Shown here: positions 1 to 10,349 of the stretch, piece by piece
How the letters are laid out: each line of letters begins with the position of its first letter
How positions within the stretch are numbered: position 1 is the first letter of the stretch
NCBI RefSeq assembly: GCF_910592395.1
Contig: NC_088312.1
Span: 22,823,292-22,887,291, forward strand
Reading direction: 5' to 3'
DNA: 64,000 nt
Source: Lineus longissimus
Taxonomy: Eukaryota > Nemertea > Pilidiophora > Heteronemertea > Lineidae
The notes under the pieces: model-generated
What the model was told of the DNA's origin: nothing
Seen by the model: the letters and a program-made list of their open reading frames with translations, nothing else
Databases searched by the model: none
Translations under genes and position numbers: made by a program

Positions 1-544
1 CGTTAGCTCTGTATTTAAAGGCCTACTCCACTTGATTAAAACTTTGAAAATGGAATTTGAATTTGATTTCTACTATCATTATCAACAATAACAGCGTCAG
101 CCTTACAGATAAAATGAGAGACAATATGTCATTGTGATCAAAACATCATAGGGGAATTACCGTAGATAGTTTTGCGACCTTGGGCAAGTCACTTTACCTG
201 CCATGTGTCTTGAACAAGACGTAAAACCAAGAATTGGCAAGATTCACTCTATGTAGGGCCTTTGCCAGTGCTATCATATCATCCCGTCTATCAATTGAGA
301 AACATAAGAAGCAGGTGATGGAGCTCCTCCTCTAGCTAAGATCGGAGACACCATTCTAGCCCCTTAACCCCATTTGATACATGGGCCCGGTTGTTCACAA
401 CAAGTGGTCGTTAACTCTGACATTTACTTACGTTGAGACTAAGGGCTTAACTGAAGGGGAAACCACCAAGTCAAAGTTAAAACCCCTGAACTATCCTAAC
501 AATGACACCAATAATCTAATGATGTCAGTAATCGTCCATTACAG
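1..544. other. Intron of the bestrophin gene (5' part of gene lies outside the window)
   Basis: No open frame, RNA gene or repeat is recognised here. The stretch ends in an acceptor (ttacag, 539-544) directly before a bestrophin exon, so it is read as intron. The upstream bestrophin exons, with the first membrane helices and the pore neck, must lie before the window. Confidence 0.6.
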
Positions 545-3500
545 GTAGTGACCCTGGCCGTGTACACCTTCTTCCTCTCATGCATCATGGGCAGACAGTT
601 CCTCGACCCCAAGAAAGGCTATGAGAATCATCGTCCTGACATGTACTTCCCCGTCTTCACTCTGCTCCAGTTCTTCTTCTACTTGGGCTGGCTAAAGGTA
701 AGACAGTTGAAATTTACAATACCTGATCTGAATTTTTTTTTTTTTTTTGTTGGCATCACGGTTACTATTGCATTACGGTATTCTTTTTTTTTTCTTTTTT
801 TTCTTTCTTTCTTTTTTTTTCCTTTTCTTTTTTTTTTCTTTTTTCTTTTTTTTGTGAGAGGAGTCTTCTGGTCTGTGATGACACACTCGCCAACTTGATA
901 CAGCCGGACGTTGCTACATAATATGCCTAATGAATCTAGTGGACTTAGTTATGTACATAGTGTAAATAGAAAATAATTCTCAAGGATAACCGCATGTCAG
1001 CACGCAGTCCATGCGTACTGTTCGTAGTAAGTTTGTATTTAGATAAGCCCAAAGCCAGTATTGGCTATAGTGGCTTCCAAGCCAATGATGATGATGATGA
1101 TGAAATGAGGTCGTTTGAGCTAGCAATCCATTGAACAATGACACTTATTTCATTAATTGATGACGTTTTTTTGGCCGCGATCGGGGATTGAAAACAGATG
1201 TACATCGATAAGCAACCAGAATCAAAATGGCCATTTGCGGTGATACACTGATTGGGACATTGGCACATCGGCCCTATTTTATCCTATGTGTTTAGATGTA
1301 TGCCAGTTGGTGATCCGATTAAACACTTCATTGCGTAGCTATCCACCGTTTGACACATTATAATTTTACTCTTTTCGTATATGTTTCAGAATTACTAGCA
1401 TTTGTTGCCAAGTGCTAATATAAGCTTTGCCACGCTGCAGAAATTATTGGGTTCTGTAGCAAAATGAGTTAATCCAAAAAGATACTAAAAAACTGTCAGA
1501 TCTGGTGCTTCTCAAAACTGTTAGTTTCTGTCTCTGTTGATAGGTGGCCGAGACATTGATCAATCCATTCGGAGAAGACGATGACGACTTTGAAATGAAC
1601 TCGACGATCGACAGAAATATTCAGGTGTCCTATCTGATCGTCGACGAGATGCATTCAGAGTTCCCAGAGTTGATCAAGGATCAGTATTGGGACGAAACTG
1701 ATTTCGAGATGCCGTGGACACACGCAGCTGAAAAATACCGGATGGAGCCTCATCTTGGGTCAGCTGTGGATATCGCGTGAGTTGATGATGTTGCATTACC
1801 TTGACTAAAGGATGAGATCCAATTAGTTTTTGAAAAATTCTCATTAGATCAGGGGTAATTATAATAGCCTTATTAGAATTTGGTGATGCTCAGAATATAT
1901 TTACGTAGTAGAGTCTGTTCAAATCATGTTCCTTAGTTACGTCAAAGCAAGAACTGGGGCTCATTTATTTAGAATCATTTCTTTACAGAATTAACTCAAG
2001 GCAGGCAGACTTTGTTCCAATGAGTTCTATCCGTGAAGAGTATCCAATGGTTGATAGACGTCAAACCTCGGATGCGATGGACCTGCCAAACCCGGTCTAC
2101 AATCACAGGCCGGACTACGAAGGCAACTCACAATCTCGTCCAAGGGCCAATAGCAAGAATCGATTCTTAGATAGTTTGAAAAGAATGGGATCGAGGGGTT
2201 CTGGGCATTCTGTGCGCTCGCCAACCTCAACTGTAGATCATCCTCATCCAGGAGGTGAGAACAAAACATGCATTTGATCATCATTTGACAAAACAACATC
2301 TTCATTGGTTTGTCACTCACCAGTATTATTGCGGTCCTTGTGGGACATGTATTGTCGCTGTCCGTATGCAATCAGTGCCTTCATCCTCCAATAAGTGTCC
2401 AATTTGAGCAAACAGGTTTCTTCTACTTGTCGAATTTCTATTGAAGAGTAATTGCGTACCAAGTAGTGTCATGATATACCCACACTAGAGGTTCAAAACC
2501 CTAAGCTCTGACTGTACGAGACAAGTGCAGGTTCCCAGCATTTCCTGAACTCTACCTACAGGTCTATTATACTTTAGCTGCGATATCAGTATTCAGAGTC
2601 CGGTTGTTATGTTTACTATAAAAATCTCTCAGCCAACTCTCTATCACGTGCTATTGCTTTGATATTTTCAGGAAGTTACGTCTCAGTCACCACAACTACC
2701 CCCATGCAAACTCCAACGACTCCAATGAGCCCGGATCATGACGGAGAGGTAACTATATCACCATTGTAGTTTGTAAAATGGGGTAACAGGTATATAACAG
2801 GGTATTTCCTTTCTGTTTCAGTATTTTTTGGTTGGTGAGTCAGCGTTCGTGCTCCACCAGGAGGTGATATACTTCAGTCGCTCGCTTTCATCCAAGTGTC
2901 ACACTGGAAGTCCTCTGAGTTGGCTCTTAGATCTCTTCCCAGGAGAAGATGTACTTTAACCCTGTAATTTTCACTAGTGTTTTTCTTTTTAGCATATGCG
3001 CTGCCAAATTCAAACTTAAAAAGCACAAACATTTCAACTGTAGGACTAAACCATTTGATTTTGTCTGCCAATCGAAAATGAGCAAACTTTTAATAGCTTT
3101 GCGATCAATTCCAGGTTTATACAGTAAATTTTGTTATTGTAACATTTTCCTGTGAAATCAATTATGTACAACAAGAGAACGCGAAGATCTGTGTTTTCAT
3201 TCGCTTTCAATATAATTCCTGCGGCGTAGAGAAGCCGACATCCTCCCTCGATGTTGTAGCTTGTCTGGCTTTTGAATTTGAAACTTCCAATATTGACACT
3301 CCTGTCTGCATACTCAGACCACCTTGGGGTGTATGGTGTATGAAATTCCACCAAAACTAAGTGTGGTAAGCTTGCTTATGGATCTTCAATTCCGCCATGT
3401 CAACTGGAGTTTTCATGCAAACAATTTTTGTTCAATTTTTTTGAGGTTACACACCCTCAAGTTTTTGAAATCTGTTCTGTCTGGCAGACGCCCTAAAGAT

Positions 3501-5477
3501 ATATCTCGTATGATTCTCATTTCCAGATGAGGGCTGACAGATGATTTTTTTAGCCACAAAGGGACAGTAGATTTCATCAGTGAGTTTTTTTTCAGGACAT
3601 AATGGATGTGCTTCTTCCCGTACCAGAGGTATAGCACGTGTCGCGGTAGCTTCTGTTGTATCTGTTCAAGGTTGTACATTCCGCATGAATTCTTGTCTGC
3701 TTTGTACTGTTGTCCTTCCAAACATCTGTTGATAGTGACCTTCACCTTGTGCCATTGACCTTGACTGATAAATAGCCACACCTTGACCTCAAGGGCCGTT
3801 TTTAATTCCCTAAACGTTTTTTCCGTGACCCGACTAAAATGCAAATTATTCAAGTCTAATGCAGTTTTTGGCATCAGACTGACTTGAAACTAAAAGTATT
3901 GATCTGTCCGCAGTCCGTTGAATATTTGAAATCGAATTTGTAAATATGTACTGGATATATATTTCAACAATACTGTTTTGCAGACAGATATAAAAATACT
4001 ATAATTATCGAGTCAGCTCAGCAAATTTGTATGCATAATCACTGCACTACAGCGTTGTGTAACTACCGTTCTACTTTCCTGGACCACCAGTCATAACAAA
4101 CAGTGTACCCCTGGGCCCCCTTGAACTTCATACCGAAATTTGGCAAAGTTCTAGTTGCTATTATGGGAGTTATTCAAGACAACAGCATCATACTCCTTTT
4201 TGTGTGATTAGTAGGAGTCTTTATATACATGTACTAACAACAGCATGTCAGGCATCATCAAACGGCACTGTACAGAAAACCCCCTGGAAAAGTGGCTGGA
4301 AAAGATTGTTATAAATAGCTGAACAAGAATGTATAGTTGCTTTATATGTTGTACATGTATGCTGATTGTCTGTGAAAAAGTACATGTATATGCAATTTGA
4401 ACCTCTTTGCTTTGCTTGCTGAGTAACTGTGCTTTGATGGGCGTGCAACTTGAGGCTGTCTGATAAGGTTGTAGATATATGCAAGTGGGAAGGGACTGTG
4501 TGCAAATATTGTAGCTTTTGTTTACGAATTGTTCATATTATATAAAGATATTCTTTATATTCATTATGCGTAGTACTTTATTCAAGTGTTACTCTATTCA
4601 AGTGTTACTAAACAAATGACATCCATGTGCACTGGTGTGACGAATCTCAACAGGACATGGAATCAGACCTATTTTTGCCTGCAGTATTTGTTTAATTAGC
4701 ATGAACTAACCCTATTTTCAACTAATCCTGTCTGTCGGCCGTCCAGTCAGTTACGACTGGATAAAGACAGGTCATACGAATCAAAGCCAGTTACTGCCAC
4801 CAGCTATGCTCTATGATGTCACAGTGACAGTCTGCATAAAGGCTTAGTACTCTTGTCCTCGACTCACTGATGTGTCATCACAACAGCCATGTTTCAAGCT
4901 TTTAGTTGGCTTTCAATCCCAAATATCTTGCATTGCTTAATGAAAGCAGTTCATGTAATTCTTTACTCCTTGTATCTGATATTCCATTATGATCATTCAA
5001 TATTTGCTTTGTTTTCTTGCTAATAATGTCAACTATCTTGCCTTATTTCAGGATGATATCTTCGCGATGTCGGACCTTGGCAGCAATGAAGATAACGCAT
5101 CGGCGTTTTCATCAAATCCATTCAGGGACCCGTTTAAGAGAATCGTGCCATCAAAAAGTGAAACAATCGCAATTAATCCACCAAAACATCGGGAGGAACC
5201 ACCAGGTTCGACGTCAAGTGACCGTACGCTCAAAGGAAGCATGGAAAAACTGACCAATCACAATCATAACGAATACCAAGCAGATAGCCAAGATGTTGGT
5301 GACAGTGCAAGGCTTATCTCTCAAGATGAGTCTGAAACCAGTTTCTCGAGGAAGAAACATTTTGCAGCGAGTCCAGCAAAGCTGATAATTAAGTCTGCTT
5401 CGGAGTGTCAAGTCAAGGACAGTTATGATATTAATGGGACTCCTATTGTGAGTGAATCCTTGCCATCTCGTGTTTAA
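545..5477 (+). CDS. Bestrophin-family calcium-activated chloride channel, C-terminal part (5' incomplete)
   Basis: Bestrophins are pentameric plasma-membrane anion channels gated by calcium. Five exons are seen, each with GT/AG borders and matching phases: 545-697, 1544-1776, 1989-2254, 2672-2748 and 5052-5477 (TAA). The first two are diagnostic. They read [10 protein letters not shown]...GRQFLDP, then [14 protein letters not shown], then [17 protein letters not shown], which is the family's conserved core including the acidic calcium-clasp loop (EDDDDFE) and the following DRN and VDEMH segment. The last three exons encode a Ser/Pro-rich, poorly conserved cytoplasmic tail, as is usual for bestrophins. 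About 384 codons are visible. The 2.3-kb last intron (2749-5051) holds nothing I can support. A GTGAGT at 5448 inside the last exon could be an alternative donor. Which vertebrate paralogue it matches cannot be decided, since invertebrate bestrophins expanded independently. Confidence 0.93.
729..862. repeat. T-rich low-complexity tract in a bestrophin intron
   Basis: Long runs of T broken by single C or CC, just after the donor of the 545-697 exon. Any open frame across it is a product of the homopolymer, and indel errors are likely here. Confidence 0.8.
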
Positions 5478-5972
5478 CCCTTTCACTGCAGACACCTTGG
5501 TGAGGTGAGGAGGCTTATTCGTAACAGTACGAGTGTTTGAGTTGGATGCAGCTGTATACAAGTCAAATGTTAGACTGAAAGGATTTATGACGATTTTTGT
5601 TATGTTTTTCTTTTTGAAGTGATGATACGGGTTGTTATTGTGGCAATCCTGCAGTGATGTTGTATTTATAACTTGGCTTTGGCTTGGGTAAGCATGGGAT
5701 AAAACGCCTTGAATTGATGTCCAGTAGGCGTGAACTCGAACACTCTTGTACCAAGCTCGAGTAACAGTAGAGTAAAGTACTGTTGAAAAGAGTGTGTAAG
5801 CTACAAAAAGTCATCGCTAATCTTATTGACCACATTTTTCTCTTCATATCAAATTCTTCCCTTGCCTATTATTGCCAAAAAGCGACATCGTGATGCAATG
5901 AAACAAATTTAAGTCTATCGCATGCCGGCACTTATATTCTTAAAACTCTCATCTGTCAGCCATTCTGAAGTA
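5478..5972. other. Intergenic / bestrophin 3' flank
   Basis: Downstream of the bestrophin stop. No second gene, clear AATAAA signal or repeat is recognised before the SINE at 5973. Part of it is presumably bestrophin 3' UTR. Confidence 0.4.
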
Positions 5973-6200
5973 GAGGGGCCTCATAGCCTAATGGTTAACA
6001 CTGCTGGTTACCACGCAATAGAGGGGCCTCATAGCCTAGTGGTTAACACTGCTGGCTACCACGCAATAGAGGGGCCTCATAGCCTAATGGTTAACACTGC
6101 TGGCTACCACGCAATAGGGCCCAGGTTGATTCTGGGGAGAACCAAGGATTATATATCTGGATGAACCAACATCAGGTTTTCAGCCAGGATTTGTTTTGAG
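5973..6200 (+). mobile_element. tRNA-derived SINE with its 48-bp head present three times
   Basis: Three consecutive 48-bp units (5973-6020, 6021-6068, 6069-6116) begin GAGGGGCCTCATAGCCTA and contain the Pol III A-box-like TAGCCTARTGGTTAAC. Only the third is followed by the rest of the element: GGGCCCAGGTTGATTCTGG, a degenerate B box, then a tail with GGATGAACC. The same family, minus strand and with an intact B box (GGGTTCGATCCC), occurs near 17.2 kb. The 3' border is approximate. Confidence 0.75.
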
Positions 6201-6696
6201 GGTACAACGCCTGACGCTAGATGAGGGGCCAGTGGCAAACAAAACGCTATGGCTTACTCGCACAAGCACTATGCTATTTATGCTGTTCATGTTTACTGTT
6301 GAGAGGTAATGTTTGGGAGGTTATTTTTGCGTTTACAGATAATCAGCAAGGTTGTCAAAACAACAACTTAAAGACACACCTAAGTGTCAATTGCATGGAA
6401 CAAAATGACATTACTGCAGATATTCCTGGGCTGGGTATACAATATTTTTAGCTTGCCATATCTTTTTGTGAATTACAAAGGGTTGGGTCCTTTGATTGAT
6501 TCTTTGGTGCTTTTGCCTTTTCAGCTTTAGCTAGAGCATTTAGTCAGTTTTTAACTTGTGGAGTGCTTTGAAATTGGCTTTGGGTGTCTTTGGAATAAGG
6601 AGCCCAGCAAATCGATTGCAAGGGGTTAACCCTTTGAGTGCCGGGCCACTTGTGTAACCCGTGTGCCGGGGGTTTTTAGGGAAAAATAGGCTTTTT

Positions 6697-7830
6697 AGCT
6701 CACCTCTTAGCAGAGGTGAGCTTATCCCATACCGTGGCGTCCGTCGTCCGTCGTCGTCGTCGTCGTCGTCCGTCGTCCGTTAGCAGGGCACGTTTCGTAA
6801 CTGTTAGAGCTATTGAGTTGAAACTTAGGACACATGTACCCTTATGTAATGACACCTTGGAGACTAAGTTTCGGTCCGATTCGTTTCATGGTTTGGCCAC
6901 CAGGGGGCCAAACGTTAAAAGTGAAAATATGCAATATCTCCCTTAATAGTAGTCGGGAAATTTTGAAAAAAATATGGTAGGTACTTCTAGCAAAGGTGCA
7001 TCATATATCCTCCGGGTTTTTGATTTGACCTCCTTTTCAAGGTCACAGAGGTCAAATGGTGTAAATTGGCCGTTAGGATGTAACAATGGCACGTTTCTAA
7101 ACTGCAATGACTATTGATACCAAATTTGGTACACATTTACCCCTTAGTCAGGTGATCTCAGGGACTGAAGTTTGGTCCAATATGATTCACCACTTGACCA
7201 CCAGGGGGCAAAATCCAAAAACCTTAAAAATGTGATTATTCCTTAACTTCTTGCCCGATTGCCACCAATTTGATATCATGGGTACATCTAACCACCATAC
7301 AGTATATGTCACACAGGTTTTTAATTTGACCTTCTTGTCAAGGTCACAGAGGTCAAATGGCGTCAATTCGCCGTCAGGCCGTAACTATGGCACGTTTCTT
7401 AACTGCAATGACTATTGATCACAAATTAAGTACGGATGTACCCCTTGGTCAGGTGATCTCAGGTACCGAAGTTTGGTGCAATCTGATTTGCCGTTTGGCC
7501 TCCAGGGAGGGGGCCAAATCCTAAATTCTTAAAAATGCCATTATTCCTAGTAATGACTTGCCCGATTGGCACCACTTTTATATCATAGGTACATCTAATT
7601 CTAACAACCATTCAATGTGTCACCCGGGTCTTCTTTGATTTGACCTACTTTTCAAGGTCACAGAGGTCGAATGTACTGTAAATTGGCCATTTTGGGGAAA
7701 TTGTAATTGCTTGGACCTACATCAAACCTAACACTACATGACACAATACCATGCTCTTTATCCATCTTTCCTCCACATGAGGTGAGCACAATGGCCCTGG
7801 CCATTTCATTTAGATTTTATGCCAATATGG
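6697..7830 (+). repeat. Nested 'gaggtgagc' repeat element with hairpin end and three internal ~300-bp modules
   Basis: Starts with an inverted repeat AGCTCACCTC-TTAGCA-GAGGTGAGCT (6698-6723) followed by a CGT/CGTC microsatellite (about 6738-6780), and ends around GAGGTGAGCACAATGG (about 7779). Between them a module of about 300 bp recurs three times. Each copy has GGCACGTTTC, then a TTGA...ACAnnTACCC block, then a CCACCAGGGGGC-like block, then GTCAAGGTCACAGAGGTC. I read it as a non-autonomous element inserted into the piggyBac copy. Long runs of this kind are common in lophotrochozoan genomes. No protein-coding frame is credible. Exact ends and target duplication were not resolved. Confidence 0.65.
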
Positions 7831-7986
7831 CAAAATAGACCCTATATTGTAAAGGTTATTACCTAGTGATGAATATGCAAATTATAAATTACCTATATGA
7901 CGTCACAAAATCCAATATGGCCGCCAAAATTGGCGGGAAACTTGAAAAACTGAACAAAATGTGTTTTTTCACTCAATAAACTTTAT

Positions 7987-8889
7987 TTATTGACACCATA
8001 TTGCCATATTGTCACCAGACGTATCAGCATCAGACATATCCATTATGTCCGGAGGCTGAAAATCATCCCCGTCGTCGTCTGTGCCATCAGACGCATCCAT
8101 AGGATCATCTTGAGGAGAAGGAGGATTGTCAGATTCACTATCCTCATAGTCAGAAAGTTCGTCATCCCAATCAAGGCCCCCATCTTCGCTGTCTGAGTCC
8201 TGAAAGATCTCCAAGACTTGACCTAGATTCATTCTAGGGGTCGGCCTTTGGCTGGTACCTGGCCTTGGGCCAGTGCTGCTTGATGCAGAAGGCGCTGAAA
8301 AAAAACAGTACAGTTACAATCACATCTCTAGATCCGACCCCCTCGATCCACCCCCACCCCCACTCCTCCCATCCTTGACCACCTAGACCCCACCCTGATC
8401 ACCAGGACACTAGCAAACCTCCCTGATCCGCAGGACACCAGCAAACCTAAGCAGAGTATCACCAAAAGCACCCAGGCAATGTTTGTAAAACTACTACTTT
8501 TCACAAATTTGAATTTGAAATTGAATCTGGCGCCATTGACTTTATTGGCCAATTAGAATGCACAGTAAGCCTTGTACTGAACACTACCCAACCAACTTCA
8601 AAATTATGACGGCCTATCTTGCCTCTAATGTCCTCTGGCATGTTTGGTCCAAATAAGTTTGAATTTTGCGCCACTGAGTAACCACGTGGTTATGTCAAAA
8701 CCAATATATCCCATTCCCCACCCCCCAAGTACCCCCCCCCCCCCCTCAAAATTTGACTCCAAGTAAATAATGACAATGATCTCCGATGTGTACAGCCTTT
8801 ATTCATTCAAACTACAACGAAATCGGTAAAGAAATAAGCGAAAAAACGGCATAAAACCAACCTGCTTTGTCAGCACGTGACGACCCCAT
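7987..8889 (-). CDS. Short acidic protein derived from a piggyBac transposase N-terminus
   Basis: Two exons on the minus strand: 8889-8862 (MGSSRADKA, phase 1) and 8294-7987 (TAA). The acceptor follows a run of T (ttttttttcag). Together they give 111 aa. Residues 10-30 are Ser/Pro/Thr-rich; the remainder is strongly acidic (LEIFQDSDSEDGG, then WDDELSDYEDSES and many D/E). This is the style of the disordered N-terminus of piggyBac transposases, which precedes the DDD domain. Here the frame stops where that domain should begin, and AATAAA motifs follow at once (minus strand, about 7979-7988), so a short transcript could be made. It lies within the TTAA-bounded element. Whether it is expressed is unknown; a decaying fragment is equally possible. 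Confidence 0.55.
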
Positions 8890-9148
8890 TGTTGTGAAAT
8901 TTGTCTGTTGGTCATCCAGGTATCAAGTCACCCCAGTGCTGCCATCTGACGAAATTTTAGGTAAACATAATTTATAATTGCTGATGTGCCTATCGGACGT
9001 ACGAGAAACGTCCTAATAACTGGAAATAACGTTAGACCCAGGCACAGTAGATACTTAATATGGGGACGTACATTGTACGTCCCTATGGCACATCAATTAC
9101 CAAAATGACGACGTACAACGTACGTCCTATAGGCAGCTTAAGGGTTAA

Positions 9149-10250
9149 GATGCAAACATGATTTGTTTTTGGTAGCTTCTGAATTATTTGTTATTGCTTT
9201 ATTTAGACATACCCTACACCTATCATGCTCATTGTATATTCTTGTGTCACAAGTAAACTAGTGTAAACATTGTCATTGTACAGTGGGTCAGGTTATTCAA
9301 ATGCACAAAAGTCGCGTTATCTTAACTGTTACATTAAGGACGTTATCTCTTTCAGTTAAACCCATTAAAATTTTACGTTAAGACTTAACGTAAAGTTATC
9401 ATGGTTTTGAACCACCCAGCCCACTGACATGACAATGTGATGAAAAATATACTTACAGAGTACGTCATGTGTATCTCGGTTTACACAACTGCAATGTTGA
9501 AATTTGTACTGAATGTGTATATACCGTGTAGACGCTATTAAGACGGTTGTTCGGTACCTATACAAAAGGCCTTGTTTTCGTGTAGTAGGCCTGTGTGAAA
9601 CAGACGCACCAAAACCGACTAAATAGTGTCTCCACAGTATATTTATGTACCGGTGATTAAAAAAAATCTGAATTCAACTTAAAATTTTGATACATGATAA
9701 TTTATTTTCATTTGCCAAATTTTCCATATTTCCTTCCTCTTTACAGCTAAAATTTTGTATTGAAATAATTTTAGCAACAGATGTCCAGGTGTTGTGTGTG
9801 TATGTAATGAAAGGCTTGTGAGAGAAAACACATTTTCAGGTTGAAGACATACATGTTAGACCATATATGTAAAGTTGATCACTTATGAATGAGAGGAAGT
9901 TGAAAATTTTGTGAACCTAAAAATCCGGCCAAAAAATTTCAAGTCAGGTTTAGTCTGTTATGGTCGGTTTTTAGTGCAATCGATAAATCGCTGTTCAGAC
10001 ATTCATTTCTCTTCATACTGAGCTCTCGTGTAAAATCAGTGTACGTTTGTATAACTTGTTGCCTTGCATGTTGTAAAGGCTGATTTGTCACTTCATACTT
10101 GTGTTTTAATAATCATATCTGTACATATATACTCATATTATCTTCGGCCCCCTAGTGGACATTTTAGTGTAATAAAGTCTATTTCAATTTTAGTTGTAAA
10201 ATACAGCATCATGAATTAGTATGATTGTATTGTACACACCAATTGTACAC
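9149..10250. other. Non-coding stretch between the piggyBac element and the 76-bp array
   Basis: No gene supported. Contains a near-perfect palindrome at 9372-9394 (TTTACGTTAAG / CTTAACGTAAA around a single A) and an AATAAAG at about 10172 that could be a distant polyadenylation signal. AT-rich throughout. Confidence 0.4.
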
Positions 10251-10300
10251 ATGTCATCAAGAATTGATAAAGACTCACCTTTATTAATTCTTGATGACAT
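10251..10300 (+). repeat. 50-bp perfect-stem hairpin
   Basis: Two 22-nt arms (10251-10272 and 10279-10300, starting ATGTCATCAAGAATT and ending AATTCTTGATGACAT) pair fully, with one G-T pair, around a 6-nt loop ACTCAC. It may be a small palindromic element or a structured RNA. The stem is shorter than a typical animal pre-miRNA, so no RNA gene is called. Confidence 0.7.
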
Positions 10301-10349
10301 CAATCTGATAGGACTTGTTTTGGTTACATCAGCCTCTGAAGACATTTGA

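Larger units (their letters stand above)
6626..9148. mobile_element. piggyBac-like DNA transposon, non-autonomous, with TTAA target duplication
   Basis: TTAA at 6626-6629 and at 9145-9148 bracket a segment whose left end is CCCTTTGAGTGCC (6630) and whose right end, read inward on the other strand, is CCCTTAAGCTGCC (from 9144). The termini match as CCCTTnnnnTGCC, which fits the piggyBac terminal pattern and its TTAA specificity. The right end has subterminal palindromes built on GACGTAC...GTACGTC (about 8993-9015, 9063-9083 and 9110-9130). Inside are a two-exon, acidic, transposase N-terminus-like frame on the minus strand (8889-7987) and a second, nested repeat (about 6697-7830). No DDD catalytic domain is present, so the copy cannot mobilise itself. 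Confidence 0.8.

Noticed and set aside
548-898. Extension of the bestrophin exon past 697 into a poly-Phe tail
   Set aside because: The exon ends at AAG|GTAAGA; beyond it the frame reads the T-rich tract, and the next conserved residues resume at 1544.
3413-3874. 153-codon minus-strand frame with a true ATG in the last bestrophin intron
   Set aside because: No domain recognised, no splice partner, and the stretch is rich in TGACCTT/TTGACCTC-type repeats common in non-coding marine invertebrate DNA. The probability of chance is appreciable in 64 kb.
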